Assembly: GCA_016858145.1 (NCBI GenBank)
Contig: JAEHOE010000091.1
Location: forward strand, 124,001 to 188,000
Direction: 5' to 3'
DNA length: 64,000 bases
Origin: Edaphochlamys debaryana
Lineage: Eukaryota; Chlorophyta; Chlorophyceae; Chlamydomonadales
The position numbers and the translations under genes were made by a program. A model generated the notes under the pieces. That model was not told the origin of the DNA. It saw only the letters and a list, made by a program, of their open reading frames with translations, and made no database searches. Within the stretch, counting starts at the first letter, position 1; each line of letters opens with the position of its first letter. Positions 1-12,168 of this stretch are shown here, piece after piece.

Positions 1-2
1 CG

Positions 3-653
3 GCCAGCTCCAGCGGCGGCACGGGCAGCGCGTCGGCGCTGGCGGCGGCGGTCTCTGAGGCGGCGGCGGCGGGCGACGTCGGCAGCGAGGCGGCCATCGC
101 GGCGGCGGCGGCGGCGCCGGGCAACGAGGCCCTGGCGGCGGCGCTGGCGGCGGCGGCGGCGGCCGGCGGCGCCGGCAACGAGGCTGCGGTGGCGGCGGCA
201 TTCGCGGCGGCGGCGGCGGCTGACCCCGACGGCATCTCGACGGAGGACGAGGAGGCGGGGCACGGCTGGTCGGCCTGGGAGGAGGGCGAGCTGGGGTCCC
301 CCTCGGCCAGCGGAGGGGAGGAGCCGGACTCGGAGCTCGAGGCCCAGGCGCGGGCGGGCGGTGCGGTGCGGCTGGCTTCGGCGGCGGTAGCGGCGGCGGC
401 TCGGGGGGCTGCGGGTGCGTCTGCGGCTGCGGGTATGGAGGGTGCGGCTGGGGAGTTTGATGACGAGGAGGACGGGGAGTGGGTGGAGGTGGAGGAGGGC
501 GAGTGGGAGGAGTGGGAGGAGGGGGCCGACGGGGCGGAGGCGGCGGGGGGTGACGAGGAGGGGCTGGTGGCCATGGCCCCCTCGGACGACCCGGACGCTG
601 CGCTGCTGGGGCTGAGCACGGAGGAGCTGCTGGCGAGGGAGGCGGAGTGGTGA
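3..653 (+). CDS. 3' end of an acidic, Ala-rich protein (partial)
   Basis: An open frame runs from the window edge to a TGA at 651-653 with no stop; the true start lies upstream. The visible 216 residues begin with long poly-Ala/Gly stretches made of GCG repeats. They then become strongly acidic, with Trp-containing repeats such as EEGEWEEWEEG and a tail ending STEELLAREAEW. I recognise no catalytic motif or family. The tail resembles low-complexity acidic regions of algal regulatory or ubiquitin-pathway proteins, but composition alone does not assign a function. Poly-Ala from GCG repeats is typical of high-GC volvocine genes. The frame could also be the last exon of a larger gene. The frame itself is reasonably sure; the function is unknown. 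Confidence 0.5.
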   Translation, partial: ASSSGGTGSASALAAAVSEAAAAGDVGSEAAIAAAAAAPGNEALAAALAAAAAAGGAGNEAAVAAAFAAAAAADPDGISTEDEEAGHGWSAWEEGELGSPSASGGEEPDSELEAQARAGGAVRLASAAVAAAARGAAGASAAAGMEGAAGEFDDEEDGEWVEVEEGEWEEWEEGADGAEAAGGDEEGLVAMAPSDDPDAALLGLSTEELLAREAEW

Positions 654-2809
654 GGGGGGGTGGAGGAGGGGGGGGAGGGGGGGTGGGGCAGGGGCAGGGC
701 AGCATAGGGAAGGGGCTGGGTGGAACGGGGGGGGTGAGGTGGGACGTAGACTAGGGGAAGGGGTCGGACAGGAGGAGGAACGCGGAAGGTTCGCGCACGG
801 ACGACGATACTTTCGTTTGGGGTGTCCGTGGGCCCCCGGCGGCCTCCACCGCGCCGTTTCTGGTTGCTCCCACCCCTGGTGGTGCCGCGCTGCCACACAC
901 CCTACCGAGGGGGGGGGGGTTGCACTGGCGGCCTGACAGTGACAGGCCGCTCGGGGGGCTCGGGTCTTAGCAGGCCGTGTGGTTGAGGCAATGTGGGGTG
1001 GCTGTGCTCAGTCATGTGGGGATAAGGAGTGCGAGGGCGGCGCCATGGCTGGTGCGTGAGGAGGCGTGGCTGGTACTCCCCGCAGCGACGAGGTCTGTAA
1101 CCGCAGCACCGCACACGAGGCTCCGGCGAATCGCCAGGCCCCACTGCCCTCTGAGCCCGCAGCTGACTAAGTCGCACCGGGGCGGCGGGGCCTGGCTCGG
1201 GACTGCCGGGGGGGTCTATGCTCGCAGGGGCCGTGCAGCGTAGCCAGGGTGACCACGACGTGGGGTGCAGCTGATGGCAACGACGGAGGGGTGGAGGCAA
1301 TGTGCAACCGGACGCCGCGGACAGATGGGTCACCCGGCTCTGCGCAGCTGCCCATCACGCACCGTCACACACTCGCACGGCGGGCAACCGCACCGCGCCT
1401 GGGCCTGCAACCGACTGCAACCCACCGCCGATGCCTAGCGCCCAGCCCTGGCCTCCAGCCAAACAGAGGCGGGGTTTGACGAGAAGAACGTGGCACGAAG
1501 CCGCATCGTATAGGTGAAGTAGCCGCGCACGAGACGGGCATGTCGACACCCTGAGCTGCAAAGGGGACCCCGTGAGGGTTGAAATGAAAGTGCTAAAGCG
1601 CAGCCTCCAGTGCACTGGCTGCGGGGCAGCGCAGGCCGGCCGGCGTGCCTGGTGCCGGTTGGGTCCTGCGGGAGGCGCCAGCCCTTCTCTGACCGAAGAA
1701 GCGTGGCGGCGAGGGTCCTAGCCCATAGCGCCCACCGCGTCGGGCTCGGCCCCAGCATTCCCGTTCCCCCCCAATCGCCGGGGCTCCCTAGGCGTGTGTT
1801 GGTGAGACGCTGCCGTTCCCCTCCACCCCGAGTGCTCTCCAGTGCCCGATATCGGATTTGGGAGGGGGGGGGGATCATAGCCCCCGCGTGGTGCACAAGC
1901 TACGGAAACTATGTAGCACCTCACGGAGCGGTGTCGGGCGGCTGGCGGCACCCAGTGCAGGACGACCGGCGAACACATGCTGCGTGAATGTGTGAGCGCA
2001 GACTCTCAACCCCCCGCCCCTGCGTGCACCAGCTCACTCAGCCGATCCGCCTTCAGGTGCCGCGGGTCAGGCAACACCCGACAGCAGCGTTCGGTCGAAC
2101 ACCGGGTACGCGTGTCGGAGGCATGTCACGTCTCCGAAGTCCGGCCGAGTAGCCGTTACGGGGCGTTAACGCGGGAGGAGCACTAGCGCCACACGTCTGT
2201 TGTCACGCGGCAGGCGGAGGGGCTGCGTAGAAGGCTCCGGGTGTTGCGTGCGCGGGCACATGTGCGCTGCGAGTTCAGCGGCCAAACCCCACTTGCGCGA
2301 CCCAGCTATCAAGGGAAATGCTCGGCGCCGCTCGTTTCGCGCTGTCGCTTCGTTCCGTAAGTCGCCGCGGACGTGGCAGCACTTGCGTCGGCAGAGCGTG
2401 AGGGGCTGTACGGGCAACGTGAGGTGCCTCGCCCCAGGGCGTGCCTCGCCTCCCGGCCCCGACTTGTTCAGGCGAGGCCGCTCGGCCTGCAACTTGATTA
2501 TAGCTTACAAGTGACGATAGCTGTAGAAGCCCACAAGCCACCTGCGCCGCGCCCAACCCTACTCGCACGCAGCCGATTGGTCGCCCGCTTGCAGACCCAC
2601 AAGCTTCGCACTGGCCCTGTAGAGCTCTTGTGGTTGTGCCTCACAGCAGCTACTAGCTGCCCTACAGCATGCTGGCTTCGCGACTCCGCGCGCCTGCTGG
2701 TGGCCGCTGCCGTGCGCGCGAGGTTGCACCCCAAGTCCGCGTCCGGGCACGGAAGTGCGTCATTCTCAACGTGGCCACACTCCAGCGCGACAACACGCTA
2801 AACAACATC
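654..2809. other. Intergenic region upstream of PRS4
   Basis: About 2.1 kb with only short overlapping frames and no recognisable protein. It should hold the 3' UTR of the first gene and the promoter and 5' UTR of the PRS4-like gene. An in-frame ATG exists at 2669, but the residues it would add do not look like the family, so the start at 2810 was preferred. I see no RNA gene or mobile element here. Confidence 0.4.
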
Positions 2810-5221
2810 ATGTCGGCTCAAAATCTCACACCCGCCCTCAGCACGGGCGAGGACTTCCGCATAAGCACGAATGTTGAGGCCAAGGAAATTCCGCCGGCCC
2901 TCCGCAAGGACTGCGTGCTTTTCTACACGCCAGACACCGAGGAGCTTGCCCAGAAGGTGGCTATGCAAGCTGGCGGCGCCATCACCCTTGGGCGCATCAA
3001 GTGGCGGTGAGCCCAGCGCTGTCGGTGCACTTTACTGGCAGCAAGGGCACATATTAGGACTTTGGGGGCGACCAGCCGCGTCAAACGCGCTGCCGACCGA
3101 CCGGCCGACCGTGCCGGCTCCCGCGCATTCCGGTCTACGCGGCGGCCTGCGGCGGCGTCACGCGCCCGGCCAGCCTCCTCCTCACGCCTCTGACCCTCCC
3201 CGTGTTCCCTTGCGATCCCGCAGCAAGTTTGCCGACGGCTTCCCCGACCTCTTCGTGGAGCACGCGACCAGCATCCGCAACCGGCACGTCGCGTTCCTCG
3301 CCTCGTTCAACAACCCGACGGTCATCTTTGAGCAGATTTCCGTCATCTACGCGCTGCCTCGCCTGTTCGTGAGCTCGTTCACGCTCGTGCTGCCGTTCTT
3401 CCCGACCGGCACCATGGAGCGCGTGGAGACGGAGGGCGACATTGCCACCGCCAACACGCTCGCGCGCCTGCTCTCCAACGTCCCGCCCTCGCGCGGCGGC
3501 CCCACCTCGCTCGTCATCTTTGACATCCACGCGCTGCAGGTGTGTGTGTGGGGACTGCGGGGGCATCAGGGCCCAGGGGGGCATGCAAGAACAAGGGCCC
3601 CAGGCGAGCAGGGGTGTGGGGGGCAGGGTTGCAGCGTTCAGGAATACCCCAATCAACGCCCCTCACCGCCTCACACGCTCCCCATTCCTCCCCCCCTCCT
3701 TCTTCCCCGCAGGAGCGCTTCTACTTCGGCGACGCCGTGCTGCCGCTCTTCGAGAGCGGCGTGCCGCTGCTGCTGGAGCGCCTGCGGCAGCTGCCCGACC
3801 GCGACTCGATCACCATTGCCTACCCGGACGAGGGAGCCTGGAAGCGCTTCCACTACCAGTTCAAGAGCGAGGGGTATCCCGAGGTGAGGGGCGCTGAGGA
3901 GGAGTATGCATTCGGGGAGGGCACGCCTTTTGAAAGGGTGAAGCGAACGGGGGAAGGAACGGAGACTACCGACGCCGACGCAGCTGCAGTTTGAGCAGGA
4001 CAAACAACCCCGTCTCCTCTCTCCCCCCACCCCCCACCTCCTCAGATCGTGTGCACCAAGGTGCGCGATGGCTCCAAGCGCATCGTGCGGCTCAAGGAGG
4101 GCGAGCCCAAGGACCGGCACGTGGTCATCGTGGACGATCTGGTGCAAGTGAGAGGGGGTGGGGGTGGGGGGGGGGGTGGGGGGGTGGGGAGGAGGGAGGA
4201 GGCAAGAAAGAGCGGGAAAGGGGGCCGCTGCAGATTATTCGTGTCCAAATCCACGTCGTGCCCTGCGCTCATGAACCTCGCCTGACGCCTTGCTGTTCCC
4301 CGCCCCCCCCTTCCCCCACCCCCAGTCCGGCGGCACGCTCATAGAGTGCCACGCGCTGCTGGCAAGCCTGGGGGCCAAGCACGGTGAGCGCTGGTGGGGG
4401 AGGGGGAGGGCTGGGGCGAAGGTTGGGTGTGGGAAAAAGGAGGCTGGCGAGGGAAGGGGAAGGGACAGCACAGCAGCTTGCCGGCAGCGGCATACGGGAT
4501 TGATCATGCCGGAGCCTTCCTACCAGCAGCACCCGCCAGCAGCACCCAGCACGGCAGCAGCCGCCCGCACGCCACCCGGTTAGTCAGGCCTCTGCACCCC
4601 TCCGTGAGCCCAGGCTGTTACACCGGTGGCACATCGAAGCGGGGGGCCGCGCATCGGGGGGCGGCGTCTTGCTGCCCCCCACGCGCACTCAAGCCCCCCG
4701 CGGTCGCCGCAGCCGGCGCTGCGGGGCGGTGGGCGCTTGCGCCCCCGCCCCCTCCCTGCCCCGGCGCCCCCCGGTCACCCGGGGGGAGGGCCAGCCGTGG
4801 GCAGCGGATCAGCGCCGGCAGCGGCACAGCTCTTACCCCAGACCACAATTACGCAAATCTCCCATCACCGCACCAGCAGCACCCCACGCACCTCGTGCAC
4901 ACAACCATACACGACCTGCAGTCCAGCCTGCACGCTTCCATTCCACCGCGCACCACCTTCCTCACCCTCCCCCTCCCCCTCCCCTGCCCCCTCCCCTCGC
5001 CCCCTCTTGTCCGCGCAGTGTCGGCCTTCGTGACGCACGGCGTGTTCCCCAACATGTCGTGGGTCAAGTTCCGCGCCGACCTGGGCTCGGGCGCGCAGGA
5101 CGGCTTCCGCTACTTCTGGCTCAGCGACAGCTGCCCGCAGACGGTGCGCGACGTGCGCAACAAGGCGCCCTTCGAGATCCTCTCGCTCGCGGGGCCCATC
5201 GCCTCGGCGCTGCAGATCTAG
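2810..5221 (+). CDS. PRS4: Ribose-phosphate pyrophosphokinase, plant PRS4 type
   Basis: Joined exons 2810-3006, 3224-3539, 3713-3883, 4046-4147, 4326-4383 and 5019-5221 keep frame and give 348 aa. The enzyme makes PRPP from ribose 5-phosphate and ATP for nucleotide, His and Trp synthesis. The protein follows the plant PRS4 (class II, phosphate-independent) subfamily along its length. It has FADGFP and RHVAFLASF early, [10 protein letters not shown] and [11 protein letters not shown] in the middle, and [21 protein letters not shown]. The PRPP-binding loop [17 protein letters not shown] is split by the fourth intron, and the tail is [20 protein letters not shown]. There is no clear plastid transit peptide when translation starts at ATG 2810; the upstream ATG at 2669 would add a basic extension that could act as one. 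All introns are GT-AG with pyrimidine-rich acceptors. Identity is close to certain. Confidence 0.95.
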
Positions 5222-6831
5222 ATCCAGATCCGCGGATCTGGGTTTTGATCTTGCCGTTGCGGTGTGTAGCTGTAGCACTGGCGCACGCGGCGCGGCCGCG
5301 GGGCCCGGCGGGGCCTGGTGTCGAGGCCAGGGGTAAGCCGGGGCCGCGGGGCCGGCCTGCGTCCGTCCGCTTGAGAGGGGGCGTTTGTCCTCGGTAGTGT
5401 GGCCGGTAGGCTCGTTATTTTATTAGGATTTTAGGAGGCCGAGGAAACGACAACAAGGATAACAGGCGCAGGCGACAGCCGGCAGAAAGGGGGGAGGCGG
5501 GTACCGATTCAGCGGGAGCCCGAGGGAGCACTGCGGCCGCTGCCCGCGTGCCCTGAACCGGCCCAGGCGCCGGGGTTGTGACGGGGCTCGGTGGGCCTGC
5601 GTCCTGTTTGCATGACTTGAATCACTTGACCGTTGCTTGTTGAAGCCTGGTGGTTGGCGGTTGACGGGCCGAGCACAGGCCGTTGGGCGGCAGCAAAGCA
5701 TCCGCGGCAGTGCGCCCGGCTAGACGGCGCACGCATGGGGTCGGGCGGCGGGGCGGCAGGCAGCAGGTGCATTGCGAAGCATTGGGCGGCGGGATGCGCT
5801 TGACTCGAATCTCCAATCCAATCAATCAATCTGTCAGACATGTGTCAGGGACGTGCATCGGCTGGGCGTGGCTTGCGGCTTTGTTGGCTTTGCTTGCGGA
5901 CAGGGCGTTGATTGCCGCAACGTGCCAGTATGGAGCTGTGTGCGCGTGCGTGCGTGTGTGTCCGCACGTGCGGTTGGGGAGGGTTGCCCCGCTGCACCCA
6001 GGCGGCGCGTGTGCGCGTGGTGCGTGGTGCGTGAGGCATTTTGCGCGTGCGTCTTTCTGCAGCGTTTCAGGAACCGCGGATACTGAACCTAGGCACCGGA
6101 GAGTGCGGGGGGGTGGGGGGGCTCGGGCTCGGGCGCCCCATTTTGGCATTGAAGCGGGACTTGCTGCTTGGCTGAGGAGCGGGGGCGGGGGGACGCATTC
6201 ATACTACGCCTGTGCATTGGGTCCCACACTCAGGCTGGCCCAATGATCAACGTACGGGCAACCGATGGTGGCAGAAAGCTCGGATCAATGCTCTATGTAA
6301 GGATGAGACAGAAGACGTGCTCATTCGCTCCCCGTGTCTCACTCACCTTTGTACTGCTGGCGGTCCAGTCAACGCCGTGGCCTCGGCGGCACGTGTGCGT
6401 TGCGACCCGCCATGCGCTCCACCACCCAGCCGTGCCGTCTTGCTGCGAACGGCGGCTTGAGCCCTCTGCCCCCAGGCGCCCATAATTCCCGAGACATAAG
6501 GCGGACACGACTCCGCGTGGACTCCCTGTTAAGACGAAAGGCCTGTTGCCACCCTAAGCCCTGTAGCCACCCTGCCTGTAGCCCTGTACCCGTCGGGCTG
6601 TGATCATAATCCGTGGACACGGGGGTAGAAGACATCACCAAAGCGTAGCGCTTGGTTGAGGGGCGTAGGGCGTGGTTGCCAACTACGCAGACCTGTGGGC
6701 GGCCAACCTTGTTGTCGAGGGTCTGCTAGTACGGCGAAGTACGGCTGTGCAGTCGGTGCACGCTGTAACTGGCAGCACGATTTGGTAGCGAGGATCATAC
6801 GGACCACTCGCAGTAGATTGCTTGCACCGGT
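5222..6831. other. Intergenic region between PRS4 and the F-box-like gene
   Basis: About 1.6 kb that should hold the PRS4 3' UTR and the promoter of the next gene. A TGTAA (the usual algal polyadenylation signal) lies near 6294. One copy of a dispersed GAAGACATCAAC-like motif lies at about 6626-6645. No open frame resembles a protein. Confidence 0.4.
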
Positions 6832-9040
6832 ATGGCCGCCTCACGAGAGCACCAAGCGTCGGGCCTCTCTGATGCGCTCCGGCACTTGTCTGCAGACGCA
6901 AGCGAGACCTTGTTCCGAGGTATCTTAGACAGTAAGTCCGATCACAAAGGTTTTGGTAAACTCCGGAGGTCTTGCAAAGCGCTGCGCAACTTCGTTGACG
7001 GGCATGTGCGCGAGCTGCAAGTGAGGGTTGCGGCCTTCAACGACAGCGTGCTGCGAAGGATTGATGCCATCAGCTGGCTCGACCGGTGGCCCCGGGTGCA
7101 CAAACTAACGCTCGTGGCCCCTGTCAACGCGGAGCCGGACATCCTTTCGGCACCCATCGCCGCCCTCGGCCTCGCGACTCGCCTCCGCATCGCCGAGGTG
7201 CATATCAAGTGTAACGACGAGGAGTGGTGGGAGCACGGCTACCTCTCCAGCGCCGCGCTGGGCTGCCTGCTGCCGCAGCTGCCGGCGCTGCACACGCTGA
7301 CGGCGTACTCCTTGTTCGCCACCCGGAACGCGCATCAGGGGCCGGCACCCGACCCATTCGCCTCGGTTCCCCAGCTGCGATCCCTCACCCTCAGAGGCCC
7401 CAACTGGCTCGATCCCGCGCTCTGCGGTATCCTCACGGACCGCCTCCTGGGCCAGCTTACGGAGCTGCGGGTGCTCGACACCGATCCTCTGCCGCCCAAT
7501 GTAGACTCGATTGACGTAGGGCCCAGGTCGGACCTGGCCCGTTTCCCCTTCGTCGCCCCCCGCCTCCGCGCCATGGAGCAGATGCGGGAGCTGCACCTCG
7601 AGGCGGGGCTCCGTGAGCCGTTCTCGCCCATGGATGCGGCCGCGCTGCTCCGCGCCTTGCCCGCGAGCGTGCGGCGCTTCTCGGTCGACCCCGTGTGGGT
7701 GCTGGCGTTTGAACACACGACTGTGCGCCTGGACTGCCGCCTGGACGACCGTGGCTTCCTGCAGACCGTCGAAGTGGAGTACAACCAGGGCTCCTTTGAT
7801 GTGCAGTACGGCGGGCTGTGCCGCTACCTGGCGGCCACCTTCCTGCACAGCCCGCGGCTGGGCCCCCGCCTGCCGCGCCTGGTCGTGACCGGACCCGTAG
7901 TAATCGGGAAGCCCCTGGGGAGGCAGGGCCCTGGGGCCGCACTGCTGGCGCGCTGCGACGAAGTGCGCTTGGCTGCGCTGCAGGAGCACCCGGACGACGA
8001 GTGGGAGGCGTGGGAGGAGTGGGAGGAGCGGCAGGATGACGCGGAGGTGGCGCGGCTGTACGCTGCCGCGGTGATGCAGGCGGCGGAGGGGCTGGAGGCT
8101 GCGGCTGCGGCCGCCGCTCGAGGACGAGGGCACGGCCGGCGGCGGAGGCGGGGGCGGGGGCGCCAGCGGAAGCGGAGGCGGAAGCGCAAGCAGAAGCGGC
8201 GACCCCTGGCCTCTGCCGCCGCCCGTGCTGGATCCCCCCGAGCTGCTGGAGCGCATGGTCGGCAGGTGACGGCAGCTCCGGTCTCCCGGCAGCACTGCTG
8301 GGACTCGGGGAGGCCGCTGCTCCTGCTGTACGGCCCCGCGCTGCAGGACCTGCTGGCGGGCTCCAAGGCCGAGGTCCAGGCCTGGGTCAAGGACCTTTCG
8401 GCGGCCACCAAAGGGGGCTCAAAATGCAATGGCACAGACCGTTACTGGGTGCTCTCCACCGCCAACGCCCTGCTGCTCCGATGCTCCAACGAAGCCTCCT
8501 TCATGGCTGCTGCCGAGCTGGCCCGCAAGCGGCTCGCGGGCGGTGGCGACGGCGGTGAGGCCTCTGGGTCTTACAGCGCCTCACGCCTGCGGGCCCTGCG
8601 CTGCACCATCGACCTCCCCTGCGCCCTGCACCAGGTGGGTACGCCCTGTGCATGCCGTGCCGTTGGCAGCAGGCGGCTGGTACACAAAGCCGTGCACTCC
8701 CTTGCATGCACGTTTGCTTCAAACCCTGTGCGTCGCGGTGCTTGGGTCCCTGGTCATCTGCTGTTTCATATCCTGTGTACTTGACCCATTTCTGCCCCGC
8801 TGCGTGCTCTCCCCCGCCCAGGTCCTTCAGGAGCTGTGGGAGGGCGTGGGGGCGCAGGAAGCGGCGCCGGGGCCCGGGTCCAGCGGGGGTGGGGGCGGAG
8901 GCAGGGGTGAGGAGGGCCCGGCTGCCAGGGGTGTGCCCCGCCGAGCGCTCTGCGGCAGGGGGGACCTGGAGCGGCTGCGCTGGCTGCTGGAGACGGCCGC
9001 GGGGATGCACGAACTGCGAAGATGTCACAACACGTATTAG
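6832..9040 (+). CDS. F-box/LRR-like protein of the green algal type
   Basis: Exons 6832-8634 and 8822-9040 join in frame to 673 aa, the intron having a GT donor and CAG acceptor; reading through the donor would instead stop at 8784. Residues 10-65 look like a degenerate F-box (LSDALRHLSADASETLFRGI followed by LRRSCKALRNFVDGHV). They are followed by irregular Leu-rich repeats to about residue 360 (LPALHTLTAYSLF, LRSLTLRG, LTELRVLDTD). A later conserved block, YGPALQDLLAGSKAEVQAW, precedes a C-terminal Ala/Leu helix region. Such proteins are usually SCF ubiquitin-ligase substrate adaptors; that role is inference. A very basic Arg/Lys tract near 8140-8210 may be a frame artefact, because the +1 frame there reads as a more natural Gly/Ser linker. 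Gene existence is likely; function is tentative. Confidence 0.7.
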
Positions 9041-10753
9041 TGTTAGTACCAAGGGGAACTCCATAGGGTCTAGGGCGGCTGCCGCACCACCTTGTCATAA
9101 CGGGCTGAGGAGGCGGCTGTCGTGTGATCCCATGTACCAGGCGCTCTTGCACGATGCACATGGTAGGGCTGAGGTGGCTCGGTTGGCGGGTGGGCGCAGT
9201 TGGGGAGGTGGATGGCGCTGAGGCGCTGGTTCACCGGCGGACGCAAGCGCCTTTAGGCCAGACACTGTGGCTATGGCCGTGCCCAGGATGGGTGCTCAAG
9301 GTCGGTGAGGCGCAAAGGGCAGGGGGGAAGTATGGGTGAAAGTGGATGTCGCCTCGTGGGGCCTTGCCAGCAAGGCTGAGTGGATAACATAGGAACATTT
9401 GATGGCAGGAGCTGCAGCAGCACTCGGGGGTCGGGTGTGGACACCGGGGGACACGGGGCACTACCCGCGACTGCCCGCACCGCCATGGAGGGCTCTGGGG
9501 TTAGAAGACATCAACGAAGCGGCTGGCCCCGGGGTCATGGCGGGGCCCCGGGGCGGCCATGGGCGGCAGTGCTTTGGGAATGCGGAAAGAGGCATCTATG
9601 AGCGGGACAGGTTTAAGTGTATGGGACTTGCGGAAGGCTGATGCATGGCAGAGGGCATTCAACGTGGTGGCAATGACGGGGCCCTGCTGCAATACGTACG
9701 ATAGGGCTTCGCGTTTGGGCCCCCGTACCGGTACCCCAGCGGCAAGGCGTGCGTGCCTTTTTTGTCTGGGTCAGGGCGCTTGTGCATGACATGGACGGCT
9801 CATCCGACTGGTTTGACCGTTTGTGGTTGACCGCGTGTGGTGATATCATTGCCCGGAACTGACAGGGGGGTTCGAAGACATCAACGGGGGTGCGATGAGC
9901 CAGTGCACACCATGGGTAGCAGCGAGCAGGGAAGGAGCCTGAAGAGGGCTGCATGGTTAGGTGTGCTTTGCTCGCCTGGAGCTATTTGGGACGTTATTGC
10001 TCAGCAGCGTGGCTGAGGGGTTGGACGGGGCCTCTTGGAGAGTTGCAAGGAGCAGGGAGGTCGCGGGGCCCTAGGGCCTGCCATGTACCAGGCTCTCCCC
10101 TCTGGAGGCACCGGGAGAAGGGTGGCGGCTGTCGCAGAAGCAGCCGCGCACCTGAGGGCGTATTTGGCATACATGACAAGGGAGGAGAGCCAGAATCCTT
10201 CAACATGAGTGTGCTTGAGACCTCTAGCTGGTGCCTGGTCGTCACAGCTGGCGCGCTCACGCTAGGCAAGAGCACAGCCCGGCACGCGGTCGGGCGCTTT
10301 CCCCCACCCTTCCCCCCCGTCTCCAGCCTCAAGGAAGCAACCGCAAACCCCTAACTTGGCAACGAGAGTAGCTGAAAGGCAGGAGCTTGTCTCGCGGGGC
10401 CTTGGAAGCGCGGGCTGCCTCCTGCTGTCGGCGGGGGGGTCCGCCGGCTACTGCGGCCATCGACATGCCGGACCTCCGGGACCGCCGAGGCCCATTGTTC
10501 AGACGCACCGCCGCAATATGATGTAAGTATGGACATTGTTTGTGGTGTGCGTGGGGCAGGGGACGACGCCGCGCGTCCGTCAAGAACGGATTGGCGCGAG
10601 AGGATGGCGGCCTGGTCCCGCAGCTCCCGCTGCCCAGTGCCTTTCGAAACCGGTCTCAGCGCAATTTCACATTCTAGACTGCATTGCGATTGTGAGCCGC
10701 TGTAGAAGCCTCTTACTGTGCTCTAGCCTCTCGTCGCAAACACAAACAACAAA
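9041..10753. other. Intergenic region with dispersed short repeats
   Basis: About 1.7 kb with no recognisable coding region. It contains two copies of the GAAGACATCAACGAAG-like motif (about 9501-9522 and 9871-9890). It also has two similar CCATGTACCAGG segments (about 9130 and 10081), which suggests internally repeated, non-coding or decayed sequence. The RanBP1 promoter and 5' leader should lie at the right end. Confidence 0.4.
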
Positions 10754-12168
10754 ATGGCCGACGAGGCTCCTGCGCAGGTAGGCCCACCCACTTCTGATCT
10801 GCTTGCTGTAACAGCATACGTTGGCGTGCTTGGAAGCGACAGCTTGTGCGCCCTGGTTTGGAGATTCTGATCTTGTTCTTGCCCCGCGTGTGCAGCCTGC
10901 CAACCCCTTCGCCGCGCTCGGTAGCACTGGCGCCGCTTTCGGGGCTGCGGGCGGTGGCTTCACCTTCGGGGTCCCTGGCGTCACCGCGGCCTTCGGCGCC
11001 CCCGCCAAGCCCGCCGATGCTGAGGACGGCGGGGATGAGGAGGGCGAGGGCGGCGCTGCTGAGGAGGAGTGCCAGGCGGAGTTCAAGCCCGTAGTGCAGC
11101 TCGAGGAGGTGGAGACCAAGTCGGGCGAGGAGGACGAGGAGGCGCTGGTCGACCTGTAAGTTCCCGACTTTTCCACTCCGCGTCTGTCGTTTGCTCCGCC
11201 CAGCCCTTGTATGATGCCTGATCGGTGTCCGTGTGCCTTCGCTCGCAGCAAGTGCAAACTATACCGGTTTGACAACGACAACAATGAGTGGAAGGAGCGC
11301 GGCCTGGGGCAAGTCAAGCTTCTCCAGCACAAGGAGAACAAGAAGGTCCGCCTGCTCATGCGCCAGGAGAAGACGCTCAAGATTCGCGCGAACCACATAG
11401 GTGCGGCGGCCCTGGCCGGGGATCTGCGCGCGCCATTTGAACCAGGCTGCGCGCCAAAGTTGGTACCTCTCTTAGTCGGCAGTCGGCAGCGCATGGGGGT
11501 ACGGGGCAGCGTTGACCGCTGGAGTCAGGGTCGCCCGTCGGGGTGGGGGCACGGCGGAAGGGGGGGTTGCCAGGACCCTGCGTGAGCCAGTTGACACCCT
11601 CGCCCTCGCACCTTCCCCTCGCCCCACCCATCCACTGCAGTCATGCCCGGGACTAAGCTCCAAGAGCACAGCGGCAGCGACAAGGCTTGGGTGTGGAGCG
11701 CTGTGGACTTCGCTGAGGAGAAGCAGAAGATTGAGCTCTTCGCCGTGCGCTTCGGGAGTGTGGAGCGTGAGTCGGGAGGCGGGGCGGGCGGGTCGGCTGG
11801 GGTTAGAGGGACAGGCGGGCGTTAACGGTATGCATGGGCCGAATGACACGTGTGAGGGGTCACGCTGGGGCTGCGGCCAAGCGAGGCCGAGTGAGACACG
11901 TCAGCCTACCTCCGTGCTCCTCTCCTGCCCCGCTTGTAGCCCGCGCGCCACCCTCTCACCGGTGTCCCCCTTCCCCCCTTCCCCTCTCCCCTCTCCCCCA
12001 GGGGCCCAGGAGTTCAAGAAGAAGTTCGAGGAGGCCATGGACATCAACGCGGGGCTGCTGGGCGACCTGCCCAAGGCGGACGAGTCGGCCGGCAAGGAGG
12101 CGGGCGAGCAGGAGGCCGAGGCGCTGGCCAAGGAGGTTGAGGAGAAGGCCACCACCGCCGACGCCTAA
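10754..12168 (+). CDS. RANBP1: Ran-binding protein 1 (RanBP1 domain)
   Basis: Five exons (10754-10777, 10896-11155, 11249-11400, 11641-11766, 12002-12168) join in frame to 242 aa. RanBP1 binds Ran-GTP and helps RanGAP hydrolysis, driving release of export complexes at the cytoplasmic side of the nuclear pore. Residues 1-95 are a Pro/Ala/Gly and acidic head ([10 protein letters not shown], then [10 protein letters not shown]). The RanBP1 domain follows: [46 protein letters not shown], then [23 protein letters not shown] and [11 protein letters not shown]. The tail is acidic and Lys/Glu-rich ([15 protein letters not shown]), as in other RanBP1 proteins. The first coding exon is only 24 nt (MADEAPAQ). 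ATG 10754 is preceded by an A-rich leader. Very secure. Confidence 0.95.

Noticed and set aside
2669..2809. Upstream ATG extension of PRS4
   Set aside because: It adds a basic stretch unlike the cytosolic family, though a transit peptide cannot be excluded.
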